Assembly (NCBI GenBank): GCA_963742875.1
Contig: CAVUNO010000025.1
Span: 186,001-250,000 of the forward strand
DNA: 64,000 nt
DNA from: Bog-532 sp963742875
Lineage (GTDB): Bacteria > Actinomycetota > Actinomycetes > Streptosporangiales > Streptosporangiaceae
Reading direction: 5' to 3'
Shown: positions 36,148-44,530 of the stretch, piece after piece
Position numbering within the stretch: the first letter of the stretch is position 1
Layout: each line of letters opens with the position of its first letter
Position numbers and translations under genes: made by a program
The notes under the pieces: model-generated
Told to the model about the DNA's origin: nothing
Databases searched by the model: none
The model's input: the letters and a program-made list of their open reading frames with translations, nothing else

Positions 36148-38436
36148 TTGAGTACGGGCACCATACGAAGGCCAGAGGTCGCGGCCGGGCCGGTCGGCAG
36201 CGTGGAACTGTCGATCGGCGGGATGACCTGCGCCTCGTGCGCGGCGCGGATCGAAAAGAAGCTGAACAGGCTGGACGGTGTCACGGCCACGGTGAACTTC
36301 GCCACGGAGAAGGCCCGGGTCAGTTTCCCCGCCGCGGTCAGCCCCGATGACCTGATCTCGGTCGTGAAGCAGGCCGGGTACACCGCGGCGCTGCCGGCCC
36401 CGCCGCCGGCCGCTGCGGCGCCGGGGAGCCCGGTGGAGGAGGCAGCAGCTGATAAGACGGCCGCGCTGCAGCAGCGGCTGCTGGTCTCGCTGGCGCTCGC
36501 CGTCCCGGTGGTCGTGCTGGCGATGGCGCCGGTGCTGCAGTTCCGCAACTGGCAGTGGCTGTCGCTGGCGCTGGCCGCGCCGGTAGCGGTATGGGGAGCC
36601 TGGCCGTTCCACCGGGCGGCGCTGACCAACGCGCGCCATCGCGCGGCGACGATGGACACCCTCATCTCGGTGGGGGTAATGGCCGCGTTCTGCTGGTCGG
36701 TGTATGCGCTGTTCTTCGGGGACGCTGGCCGGGCCGGGATGCGGATGAGCTTCACCCTGCTCGCGCACCAGGCCGGGACCGACGGCATCTACCTGGACAC
36801 CGCCGCCGGGGTGACCGTGCTGATCTTGCTGGGCCGCTACTTGGAGGCCGGTGCCAAGCGGCGCTCCGGCGCGGCAGTGCGGGCGCTGGCCTGCCTTGGC
36901 GCCAAGGACGCCGCCGTGCTCCGGGACGGCAGCGAGGTGCGTGTCCCGGTGGAGCAACTGGCCGCCGGGGATCTTCTCGTCGTCCGGCCGGGCGAGAAGA
37001 TCGCCACCGACGGGACGGTCGAATCCGGCAGTTCCGCGGTCGACACCTCGATGCTCACCGGTGAGCCGGTCCCCGTCGAGGTCACCGCGGGGGACGCGGT
37101 GACCGGCGGGTGCGTGATCACCAGCGGCCGGCTGGTGGTCCGCGCCACCCGCGTCGGCGCGGATACGCAGCTCGCCCAGATGACCCGCCTGGTGGAAGAG
37201 GCACAGAGCGGCAAGGCGCCAGTGCAGCGGCTCGCCAACCGGGTCTCCGCGGTGTTCGTTCCGGTCGTGATGGGCGTCGCGGTGGCGACTTTGGCGGCAT
37301 GGCTGGCGGCTGGGCAGAGCCCCGGTGCCGCCTTCACCGCCGCGGTGGCCGTGCTGATCATCGCCTGCCCGTGCGCGATGGGTCTCGCCACCCCGACCGC
37401 GCTGCTGGTCGGCACCGGCCGCGGCGCCCAGCTCGGCATCTTGATCAAAGGGCCCGAGGTGCTCGAATCCACCCGCACCATCGACACGATGGTGCTGGAC
37501 AAGACCGGCACCATCACCACCGGCCGGATGAGCCTGGCCGGCGTGGTCGCCGCGCCCGGGGAAGACCCCGATCAGCTGCTGCGGCTGGCCGGAGCGGCCG
37601 AGGACGCCTCGGGGCACCCGATCGCCGCCGCGATCGCCAGCGGTGCCCGGCAGCGGCTCGGGCCGGCCCTGCCCGCCCTGGATGAGTTCACCAGCCACCA
37701 AGGCCTCGGCGTCACCGCCGTTGTGGACGGGCACGCGGTCGCCATCGGCCGCGCAGGCTGGCTGGAGTCCGAATGGGCGCAGCCCCTCCCGGCTGCCCTG
37801 GCAGGCCGCGCGGCTGGGGCCGAGGCAGCCGGGCAGACCGCGGTGTTCGCCGGCTGGGACGGCCGCATCCGCGGTGTACTGATCGTCGCCAACACCGTCA
37901 AGCCGGCCTCGGCCGAGGCGGTCGCCAGGCTGCGCGGCATGGGCCTTCGGCCAGTGCTGCTCACCGGCGACAACGCCCGCGCCGCCCGCGCCGTCGCGGA
38001 TGAGGTCGGCATCGAGGACGTCATCGCCGGGGTTCTGCCTGCCGCCAAAGCCGCGGCCATCAAGGAGCTCCAGGCCGCCGGGCGGGTTGTGGCCATGGCC
38101 GGCGACGGCGTCAACGACGCCGGCGCGCTTGCCCAGGCCGACCTGGGCCTCGCCATGGGCACCGGCGCCGACGCCGCGATCGAGGCCAGCGACCTGACCC
38201 TGGTCCGTGGCGATCTGCGCGCCGTACCCGAGGCGATCCTTTTGTCCCGCCGCACGCTCGCGACCATCAAGGGCAACCTGTTCTGGGCCGTCGCCTACAA
38301 CACCGCCGCCATCCCGCTGGCCGCGGCCGGATTCCTCAACCCGCTGATCGCCGGGGCCGCGATGGCCTTCAGCTCTGTGTTCGTGGTCACCAACAGCCTC
38401 CGGCTGCGCCGCTTCCGGACGTCAGCCACCCGGTAG
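36148..38436 (+). CDS. copA: Copper-exporting P1B-type ATPase
   Basis: 762 residues from a TTG start with AGGAGGA nine bases upstream. The N-terminal HMA domain has GMTCASC (C28, C31). Eight membrane segments follow, with the CPC metal-transport motif in IIACPCAMGLATP. The phosphorylation site is DKTGT, with the HP motif in SGHPIAAA and the hinge GDGVNDAGAL. Subclass IB-1 Cu(I) exporter. It closes the SHOCT-copZ-copA operon. Residues appear intact. Confidence 0.93.
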   Translation: MSTGTIRRPEVAAGPVGSVELSIGGMTCASCAARIEKKLNRLDGVTATVNFATEKARVSFPAAVSPDDLISVVKQAGYTAALPAPPPAAAAPGSPVEEAAADKTAALQQRLLVSLALAVPVVVLAMAPVLQFRNWQWLSLALAAPVAVWGAWPFHRAALTNARHRAATMDTLISVGVMAAFCWSVYALFFGDAGRAGMRMSFTLLAHQAGTDGIYLDTAAGVTVLILLGRYLEAGAKRRSGAAVRALACLGAKDAAVLRDGSEVRVPVEQLAAGDLLVVRPGEKIATDGTVESGSSAVDTSMLTGEPVPVEVTAGDAVTGGCVITSGRLVVRATRVGADTQLAQMTRLVEEAQSGKAPVQRLANRVSAVFVPVVMGVAVATLAAWLAAGQSPGAAFTAAVAVLIIACPCAMGLATPTALLVGTGRGAQLGILIKGPEVLESTRTIDTMVLDKTGTITTGRMSLAGVVAAPGEDPDQLLRLAGAAEDASGHPIAAAIASGARQRLGPALPALDEFTSHQGLGVTAVVDGHAVAIGRAGWLESEWAQPLPAALAGRAAGAEAAGQTAVFAGWDGRIRGVLIVANTVKPASAEAVARLRGMGLRPVLLTGDNARAARAVADEVGIEDVIAGVLPAAKAAAIKELQAAGRVVAMAGDGVNDAGALAQADLGLAMGTGADAAIEASDLTLVRGDLRAVPEAILLSRRTLATIKGNLFWAVAYNTAAIPLAAAGFLNPLIAGAAMAFSSVFVVTNSLRLRRFRTSATR

Positions 38437-38478
38437 CAAGGGCCGGTAAGGCCGGCTGGTACCCCCGGGTCCGGCCCG

Positions 38479-38946
38479 TCAGCCAGGGCGGTGACCGCCA
38501 CGTGGCGGAGACCCGCGCCGGGGGTCAGGTGCGGCAGCCGTCGCCGCGCCGAAGCAGTCGAGGACGTCATCTGGGTCGAGCGACGCCCGGAGGGGATCCT
38601 GCGCCAACTGGTTGAGCGCGGACGCCGCGCCCACGGCCTGCAGGACCCCGGAACCCGGCCAGGTCGACCACGCCCTCAACCTGGCGATATCGCTGGTCCC
38701 GGCACCGGCGAGCCGAGCCTGCTCGGCGCCGACCATGCCGGTGCGGGGAACCTCGATGCCGAGGTGGCTGACGGTGCGCCATCGCCACGGTTCTCCAGCA
38801 GCACGAGCGTCAGCGGTGGCCCGGCGATCGCGGAGTTGGCGTAACCGGAACGGAGCTTGGCTGGCCTGCTGCCAGACAGCTTGGTGTGGAGGGCGGCCAT
38901 AGCCGTCGATATCGCTGGCGTTCAAGGCGAGCTGGACACAGGGCAT
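38479..38946 (-). pseudogene. arsI: ArsI/CadI-like VOC protein, frameshifted
   Basis: MPCVQLALNASDIDG starts at 38946 with GGGAGG upstream. A frame change leads to SRPAKLRSGYANSAIAGPPLTLVLLENRGDG, and the first frame resumes as VSHLGIEV and AEQARLAGAG. These are the ordered blocks of ArsI C-As lyase/CadI (VOC superfamily). The metal/Cys segment after that is lost. It has the same upstream motif as the arsC remnant. Confidence 0.7.
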
Positions 38947-38990
38947 CGAACCTCCCATGCGAAAGACTTCGACGACTGCCTATATCTCGT
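38947..38990. promoter_or_regulatory. Conserved motif upstream of arsI remnant
   Basis: On the reverse strand ATATAGGCAGTCGTCGAAGT matches ATATAGGCACTTGTCGAAGT at about 31907-31926 with two or three differences. Both precede arsenic-related gene remnants, so it is a candidate binding site for a shared ArsR-family regulator. Confidence 0.5.
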
Positions 38991-39127
38991 CCCGCCTTGT
39001 TCCCTCAGGGCGCGAGCACCAGATGCGCCGCACCGGCAAGGTCCAGGCACCCCATCGAATCCGCCCGGTGCTCCGCCGGTCTCACTGCAGGGCGCCCGGC
39101 CTGATCGCTCCACCCGCCGCCGGGACG

Positions 39128-39547
39128 TCAAGCCGACTGGCCCCGGCGTGTTCTGCGGCTCTCGCGCAGGGAATCCAGGGCGGCCCTGAGCCTGCCCGCG
39201 GCCTCGTCGGCGACCGGCTGGAGGGCGGGCTGGCCGGTGATGGTCACCATGGTCTGCGGGTCGAGCGCTTCGACGATGGTCTGGCCCGCCTCGCTGCGCA
39301 CCACCACATTGCACGGCAGCAGCAGGCCGAGAGAAGAGTCAATGCCGAGCGCCCGGTGCGCCAGGGACGGGTGGCAGGCACCCAGGATCAGGTAGTCCTC
39401 CATGTCCTCGCCCAGCTTGCCGTGCAGGGTCGCCCGCACGTCGATCTCGGTCAGCACGCCGAAGCCCTGGGCCCTGAGCGCGTCGCGCACGCGGGCCGTT
39501 CCCTCAGCGAACGGCGCCTCGATGCGGATGCTGATGCCGTAACCCAT
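39128..39547 (-). CDS. DUF302 domain protein
   Basis: 139 residues. YGISIRIEAPFAEGTARVRDAL opening, EIDVRATLHGKLGEDMEDY and LLPCNVVVRSE are the DUF302 hallmarks, including the conserved Cys of the LPCN motif. These dimeric alpha/beta proteins are frequent beside CsoR/CstR genes and thiol-stress genes, with unknown activity. It lies 22 bases downstream of the repressor gene on the same strand, hence the same transcript. Confidence 0.85.
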   Translation of the reverse strand: MGYGISIRIEAPFAEGTARVRDALRAQGFGVLTEIDVRATLHGKLGEDMEDYLILGACHPSLAHRALGIDSSLGLLLPCNVVVRSEAGQTIVEALDPQTMVTITGQPALQPVADEAAGRLRAALDSLRESRRTRRGQSA

Positions 39548-39569
39548 GTCTCCTCCCGCGTCTGCTGTG

Positions 39570-39833
39570 TCAGGCCAGGGTGAGGAACATCTTCTCCATT
39601 TGTTCCTCCGTCATTGGGGAGTCGGTGTCCCCGGACAGGCATTGCCGCATGCCGCTGGCCACGATCTTGAAGCCGGCCCGGTCGAGGGCACGTGATACCG
39701 CGGCGAGCTGGGTGACCACGTCGGTGCAGTCCCGGCCGGACTCCACCATGGCGATGACCCCGGCCAGCTGGCCGTGGGCGCGGCGGAGCCGGTTGAGCGC
39801 CTGGCCTGCGGCATCCTCATCGATCTTCATCAA
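39570..39833 (-). CDS. cstR: CsoR/CstR-family repressor lacking the copper-ligand His
   Basis: 87 residues, all-helical metal/persulfide-sensing repressor family. RLRRAHGQLAGVIAM gives the DNA-binding helix with conserved Arg and Gln. Cys36 and Cys65 align exactly with the copper ligands of M. tuberculosis CsoR, but position 61, where CsoR has His, is Gly. Loss of that His is the rule in persulfide-sensing CstR proteins, so I prefer that reading; direct evidence is absent. A box at 39865-39878 just upstream suggests autoregulation. Confidence 0.85.
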   Translation of the reverse strand: MMKIDEDAAGQALNRLRRAHGQLAGVIAMVESGRDCTDVVTQLAAVSRALDRAGFKIVASGMRQCLSGDTDSPMTEEQMEKMFLTLA

Positions 39834-39864
39834 CCGTCTCCCTTGCTATTGACTCATCTCAGTA

Positions 39865-39878
39865 TACCCGGCAGGGTA
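39865..39878. promoter_or_regulatory. CstR-type operator upstream of the repressor gene
   Basis: TACCCGGCAGGGTA, extended to TATACCCGGCAGGGTATA at 39863-39880, a perfect palindrome about 30 bases before the repressor ATG. Confidence 0.8.
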
Positions 39879-39894
39879 TATGCCCTGCGGCACG

Positions 39895-40700
39895 TCACAA
39901 CAGGCCGGGGAGGCTGCGGGTCAGCGTGTCGCCGGCCACGAGAAGGACCAGCAGCGTGAACGCCGCGCTCAGCCGCTGCGGGCTGGCGTGCCCGGCCAGG
40001 CTGCCGCCGGCAAGGGCGCCGATTACCGCCGCGCCGGTGAACACCCCGATGAGCGCCCAGTCCAGGGCCAGGCCGCTGTGACCAGCCCGCGCCGCGAGGG
40101 CTACCGCACTGTTCACCGCGATCACGACGAGGGAGGTTCCGGCCGCCGTGGGCATGTCGAAGCCGAGGACCAGGACCAGCGCGGGGACGACGACGAACCC
40201 GCCGCCGACCCCGAAGAATCCGGTGATCAGCCCGACGCCGGTGGCGGCGGCCGCGACCAGGATGGCATGCCGGGCCCCGCCGGCAGGCGCGGCGCCCTGG
40301 GCGCCCTGAGCCTGGCCGCGGCGGCGCAGGATCATCATGACCGCCACCGCGAGCATGAGCAGGCCGAACCCGGCCAGCAGCATGTTCGCCGGGACCGCCG
40401 CGCTGGCTCTCGATCCGGCATAGGAGCCAGCGATGCCAAGAACCCGAACGTCGCGCCTGCCTTGAGCCGGACCCGCCCGCCCCGGGCATGCACCAGCGCA
40501 CCGACGGCAGCGGCGGTACCGGCCACCATCAGTGACGCGGTAGTGGCCTGATGTGCGCTCTGGCCCAGCAGGTACACGAGGGCGGGCACGGTGAGGATGG
40601 ACCCGCCCCCGCCGAGCGCGCCGAGGCTGGCCCCGATCAGCAGGCCCGCCGCGACGGCCAGCACGATCACCGGCTCACGCCACCCGGCCGGCGCGGCCAC
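39895..40700 (-). pseudogene. TauE/SafE-family sulfite/sulfur exporter, one frameshift
   Basis: The first frame (from GTG 40700) reads GLLIGASLGALGGGGSILTV, and the second gives TGVGLITGFFGVGGGFVVVP, the two GGGG/GVGGG repeats of TauE/SafE proteins, with about eight membrane segments in total. The frames join near 40430, where one G appears missing in TTCTTGGCATC. In cst-type operons this protein exports sulfite or thiosulfate-type anions. It overlaps the upstream rhodanese by about 25 bp. Confidence 0.82.
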
Positions 40701-41037
40701 CGGCAGCGACCACGGGGAGCCCGGCGCGCGCCCAGGCGTGCATTCCCCCGGACAGGTTGATAACCTCGCGGCCCTCGCGGGCCAGCATCCTGGCGGCCAC
40801 GGAGGACCGGTGGCCGGAACGGCACACCGTGACCACGGTGCGTCGTGGTGGCAGGTCCTTCATCCGGGCGGGAAGGTGGCTGAGCGGGATGTGCCGGGCG
40901 CCGGGGGCGTGCCCGGCCCGCCATTCGGGGCCCTCGCGCACGTCCAGCAGGATCGCGCCCTGGCGCACCAGCTGGCTGGCCTGCTCCGCGCTGGCCCTGG
41001 GCGGTCGCCGGAACAGGCCGCCGGGCCAGCCGCTCAT
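40675..41037 (-). CDS. Rhodanese-like sulfurtransferase
   Basis: 120 residues, single rhodanese fold: ILLDVREGPEWRAGHAPGARHIPLSHL in two conserved pieces and the active-site loop CRSGHRS with the catalytic Cys at about residue 72. It would carry persulfide sulfur. The start overlaps the stop of the upstream rhodanese (4 bp), and its end overlaps the exporter gene, so all three are coupled. Confidence 0.9.
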   Translation of the reverse strand: MSGWPGGLFRRPPRASAEQASQLVRQGAILLDVREGPEWRAGHAPGARHIPLSHLPARMKDLPPRRTVVTVCRSGHRSSVAARMLAREGREVINLSGGMHAWARAGLPVVAAGGRAGRVA

Positions 41038-41386
41038 GCCGCCCTCCCGGCTGCCGCGCCGGTGACCAGGCAGAATCCGGCATCAGCGGCGCGGGTGTAC
41101 TCGTCGTCGATGGCGACCACGGCGAGCCCGGCTGCCTGGAGGAGGGACGCGGCGACGACGGCACGGTATCCGGAGCGGCAGTGCACCCAGATCTCGCCCC
41201 CGGGGACTTCGCCGGTACGGGCACGCAGATCCTGTAGCGGGATGTGGAGCGCGCCGTCGAGACGGCTGCCGGCCCGTTCGCCAGGGTCGCCCAGCGCTGC
41301 GGTGTCGATGCTGATGACCTCGATCATCGCCGCCGCCCGTCGCGGTGGGCCGCGGCGAAAGCACGCACGTCCACTTCACGTACCAT
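41034..41386 (-). pseudogene. Rhodanese-like protein, N-terminus out of frame
   Basis: From ATG 41386 (GGAGATG upstream) the frame reads VREVDVRAFAAAHRDGRR and stops. The next frame, open from ATG 41327, gives LDGALHIPLQDL and the active loop CRSGYR. The N-terminal part is what precedes the VIDVRE strand in ordinary rhodaneses, so one indel near 41325 separates two halves of one gene. The downstream half alone (97 residues) could still be translated by coupling (ATGA). Confidence 0.65.
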
Positions 41387-41400
41387 GATCATCTCCTATA

Positions 41401-41435
41401 TACCCCTATGGGTATCTATTATACCCCCGTGGGTA
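41401..41435. promoter_or_regulatory. Two adjacent CstR-type operators before the rhodanese-exporter operon
   Basis: TACCCCTATGGGTA (41401-41414) and TACCCCCGTGGGTA (41422-41435) lie 21 bases apart (two helical turns), 15 bases upstream of the first rhodanese ATG. Confidence 0.82.
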
Positions 41436-41624
41436 TCCATTACTGGAACCGGAATCTATGTAAGAGGCCATGCGCAAATACCCCCGCCGGCATACCGGCC
41501 GATCACGGCCGCCGGGCCTTCGTTGTGCGGGCCGCCGCCGGTGGCCTGCCAGCTGCTGGGCCCAGATGCTCTCGTCCCCCGGCGGGAATGACTGCCTGTT
41601 TCCTGCGGCTATCATGAGCGTATA

Positions 41625-41638
41625 TACCCACGGGGGTA
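41625..41638. promoter_or_regulatory. CstR-type operator before the DUF2892 gene
   Basis: TACCCACGGGGGTA, 16 bases before the ATG at 41655 and overlapping the likely -10 region (TATATA). It faces the opposite way from the operator pair at 41401-41435. Confidence 0.8.
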
Positions 41639-41654
41639 TTTTTGGAGGTGCGTG

Positions 41655-41858
41655 ATGAAAGTTGTCAAGCTCATGAACGGGGTGGTGGGACGATCCGCGC
41701 GGGTGCTGGCGGGTCTGGCCCTGATCGCGGGTGGCATTGCCGCCGGCGGGACGGGCGGCCTGGTTCTCGCGCTCATCGGTGTCGTCCCGCTGGCGGCCGG
41801 GGCGGCCGGGGCATGCCTGGCCGCGCCGCTGTTGCGGGCCCCACTGCGGGCCCGCTGA
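41655..41858 (+). CDS. DUF2892 (YgaP-like) small membrane protein
   Basis: 67 residues with two glycine/alanine-rich membrane helices (about 14-32 and 36-58), starting MKVVKLMNGVVGRSARVLAG. This is the membrane domain found fused to rhodanese in YgaP and alone in sulfur operons. GGAGG lies six bases before the ATG. First gene of a run DUF2892, PIG-L, peroxiredoxin under a CstR-type box. Confidence 0.78.
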   Translation: MKVVKLMNGVVGRSARVLAGLALIAGGIAAGGTGGLVLALIGVVPLAAGAAGACLAAPLLRAPLRAR

Positions 41859-41871
41859 CCGGCGGCCGCAG

Positions 41872-42627
41872 ATGATCACGCCGGAGACGGGCCGGAGCGG
41901 GACGCGGGCAGCCATGACCGAGGGGGCGACACCCCGGCCCGGGCGGCTGCTGCCGGCCTGGCGGCAGGCGCTGGTGGTCGTTGCCCACCCGGACGACGAG
42001 ACCTTCGGGCTCGGCGCGGTAGCCGACCGGTTCACCGCGGCCGGCACCGCGGTGCACGTGCTGTGCTTCACCCACGGCGAGGCTTCCACCCTGAACGAGA
42101 ACCACGCCGAACTACGCCGGGCGCGTGCCCGGGAACTTCGCCAGGCCGCCGCCGAGCTCGGGGTCGTCACCGTGACCCTGCTCGATTACCCCGACGGCCA
42201 TCTCGCGGCGGTACCGCCGGGCGAGCTGTCCGGCCATGTCACCCGCCAGGCTGCGCGCCACGGCGCAGAAGGCCTGCTGGTATTCGATGAAACCGGCATC
42301 ACCGGCCACCCTGACCACCAGGCCGCGACACGCGCTGCCATGCATGCGGCGCGAACAGGCACTCCGCCGGTGCTGGCCTGGGCCCTGCAGGACACCGTCG
42401 CTGACCGGCTGCGCGAGGAGACCGGCGAGGCCTTCAAGGGCCAGCCGCACGGCCGCATCGACCTGTGCATCCGGGTGGACCGGGCCAGGCAGCGCCGCGC
42501 TGCCCTCAGGCACGCCAGCCAGATCTCGCCGGCCGCCGTCTTGTGGCGGCGGCTGCAACTGCAAGGCGACTGCGAGCACCTGCGCTGGCTGCTGCCACCC
42601 GGAGGGCCAGCCCCGGCGCAGATTTAG
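41872..42627 (+). CDS. PIG-L family deacetylase (MshB/Mca-like)
   Basis: 251 residues from ATG 41872. Zinc motif AHPDDE at 38-43 and HPDHQA further on mark the PIG-L/LmbE fold. In actinobacteria this family includes MshB (mycothiol biosynthesis) and Mca (mycothiol S-conjugate amidase). Its place in a sulfur-stress operon suggests a thiol conjugate as substrate (inference). Begins 13 bases after the DUF2892 stop and ends 13 bases before the peroxiredoxin start, so it is in the middle of an operon. Confidence 0.85.
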   Translation: MITPETGRSGTRAAMTEGATPRPGRLLPAWRQALVVVAHPDDETFGLGAVADRFTAAGTAVHVLCFTHGEASTLNENHAELRRARARELRQAAAELGVVTVTLLDYPDGHLAAVPPGELSGHVTRQAARHGAEGLLVFDETGITGHPDHQAATRAAMHAARTGTPPVLAWALQDTVADRLREETGEAFKGQPHGRIDLCIRVDRARQRRAALRHASQISPAAVLWRRLQLQGDCEHLRWLLPPGGPAPAQI

Positions 42628-42640
42628 GAGGAGAAACCTG

Positions 42641-42990
42641 GTGACGCTACAACTGGGCGACACCGCCCCGGATTCCAAGGCGGAGACCACGCGGGGACCG
42701 ATCCGCTCCACAAGTGGCTGGGCGGCTCGCGGGAGGTGCTGTTCAGCCACCCGGCGGACTTCACGCCGGTCTGCACGACCGAACTCGGGGCGGTGGCCAG
42801 GCTCAAGGGTGAGTTCGACCGGCGCGGCACCAAGGCCATGGGGTTGCTGGTAGACCCGGTCGAGTCCCATCTCCGGTGGGAGGGCCACATCGGGGAGACC
42901 CAGGGAGCCCCGGTGAGATCCCCCATGATCGCCGATGCGGACCGCGAGGTCTCGGCACGGTACGGATGCGCACGAACCGCCAGATCGTGG
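42641..42990 (+). pseudogene. 1-Cys peroxiredoxin (Prx6/AhpC type), frameshifted and truncated
   Basis: GTG 42641 with AGGAGGA ten bases upstream starts MTLQLGDTAPDSKAET. After a frame change near 42690, WLGGSREVLFSHPADFTPVC gives the peroxidatic Cys in PVCTTELG, followed by MGLLVDPVESHLRW. After SARYGC (about 42970) homology stops and no resolving end is seen. It would reduce peroxides or persulfides. Confidence 0.75.
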
Positions 42991-43179
42991 CCATCCAACC
43001 GTCCGTCATGCCGCCAGCCCTACGGATTCACCGCATCGGGGCCATGGCGGCGAAGGCGCTGTGCCGGCATGGGCGCAGCGCCAACGGAACTAGCTCACTC
43101 AGGGCCCGCACGTCACTCGCCCCCGGCCCGGCGGATAGTGCGGGCGCCAGGGAAATGCCGTCGCCGTGGCATCCGTTAA

Positions 43180-43194
43180 TACCCCCCAGGGGTA
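43180..43194. promoter_or_regulatory. CstR-type operator before trxA
   Basis: TACCCCCCAGGGGTA, one base longer in the centre than the other boxes, 35 bases upstream of the thioredoxin ATG. Confidence 0.7.
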
Positions 43195-43228
43195 TCGTGG
43201 GATGCCCGGCGAGATGAGGTGGCGCAGC

Positions 43229-43445
43229 ATGGCGACGGTCGGGCTGACATCGGAGAATTTCGAGGCGATGACCCGCGGGGAAGGGGCTGGCGCTGGTCGA
43301 CTTCTGGGCGTCGTGGTGCGGTCCGTGCCGCGTTTTCGGCCCGGTCTTCGAGCGGGTGTCAGGCCGGCACGCGGACGCGGTGTTCGGCAAGGTCGACACC
43401 GAGGCCCAGCCGGTGCTGGCCGGCGGATTCGGGATCTCCTCGATC
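43229..43445 (+). pseudogene. trxA: Thioredoxin, 5' part (exon 1), split by group II intron A
   Basis: MATVGLTSENFEAMT, then after a one-base frame change (about 43275) LALVDFWASWCGPCRVFGPV with the redox WCGPC, ending GGFGISSI at 43445. The continuation is found at 51759-51926. Joining 43445 to 51759 restores SSI-PALMVIRDG in frame, with the cis-Pro of thioredoxins at the joint. The intron lies antisense, so it cannot splice out of the trxA transcript. Confidence 0.85.
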
Positions 43446-43446
43446 G

Positions 43447-43522
43447 TCGGGTAGCGGCGGCGCGTTGCCGCGCCGCCGCCCCCTAAGAACCGGCCATGCG
43501 GACTTTCTCCGCAACTCGGCTC
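43447..43522 (-). ncRNA. Intron A domains V and VI
   Basis: Domain V is a close match to the canonical 34-nt hairpin with a GAAA-type loop (TGCGGAGAAAGTCCGCA). Domain VI is a long GC stem with a GCAA loop and the bulged A in CTACCC, as in intron 1. Confidence 0.8.
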
Positions 43523-43531
43523 AAGCAGGCC

Positions 43532-44530
43532 CTATGGCAGGGTGCTGGGCTTGCTGCCGCCGAGACGTCGGCGGCAGTGTGCGTGGATGAGGCGGTATGC
43601 GACTTGCTCGCCCGGTGTGCCGAGGTCCATCACGGCGGAGAGCGCTTCCTTGCGGACCGCTTTCCGGATGATGGTGTGCCACTGCTCCCACTCGCGCTCG
43701 TCGTGCGGTTCGTGGCTGGCGTAGAGCAGCAGCCCCCGGCAGAGCGGGCACCGGCCGCGCTGGCGGCGCAGCAGGTGCCAGGTCGCGGGGCTGACCGGGG
43801 GCCGGGTGCGCGCGCGGCGCTTGGCCCAGTATCCGGCCAGGTCGGGGTCATCAGGGGATGCCCTTCCCGCGACCATCACGTGCCGGACGATTTTCGTCCA
43901 GGAGAACCTGCGGAGGTAGCGGCCGGTGTCCCGGCTGCCGAACAGCCACCTGTCGTTCCTGGACGGGTTGAACATGCCGAAGTACCGGGCAGCGACCCAG
44001 TGCCGTGACTTGTTCGGGTGAGTGTGCCTGGCCCATTTCCAGGCCAGGCGCCACATATGGGCGTCCAGCTTGCCGAAGGCGCGGCTGGACACCCCGATCC
44101 GGTGATAGGCGGCCCATCCGGTTATGACCGGATTGAGGCGGGCGATGACCGCGTCGGCGTTGGCCCCTCGCAGGGCTACCGCCTCGGCGGACAGCCTGTT
44201 GCGGATCTGCCGCATCGCGCCCCTGCTCGGCTTGGTCAGCAGCTTGCCGCCGAACCGGCGGATCTCGAACCCCAGGAAGTCCGCCCCCTGGTCCAGGTGG
44301 GCGATCTTCATCTTGTCCTGGTTGAAGGCCAGGCCACGGGGCTCTAGCCATCCGGCGAGCCGTGCCTGGACCTGCTCGGCCTGCTGTCTGGAGTGGCAGA
44401 GGGCGATCAGGTCGTCAGCGTAGCGGACCAGGAGCGGGCAGCCGGGGACGGCGTTGCCGTTCCGGTAGTACCGGACCCCGGCGGCCTGCTCCATGCCGTG
44501 CAATGCCACGTTCAAGAGCAACGGGCTGAC
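43532..44530 (-). pseudogene. ltrA: Intron A reverse transcriptase, C-terminal piece
   Basis: Continues with VVSPLLLNVALHGM, LLVRYADDLIALCHSR (catalytic YADD), maturase domain, and an HNH-like end (CPLCRGLLLY...AHCRRR). Upstream it is interrupted by the serine-recombinase transposon exactly in the QGG-VVSP motif. The preceding piece is at 46785-47032 and the N-terminus at 50578-51112. Confidence 0.85.

Noticed and set aside
35365..37734. 789-residue reverse open frame opposite copA
   Set aside because: Shadow of the GC-rich copA gene; no recognisable domain, and copA carries every P1B ATPase motif.
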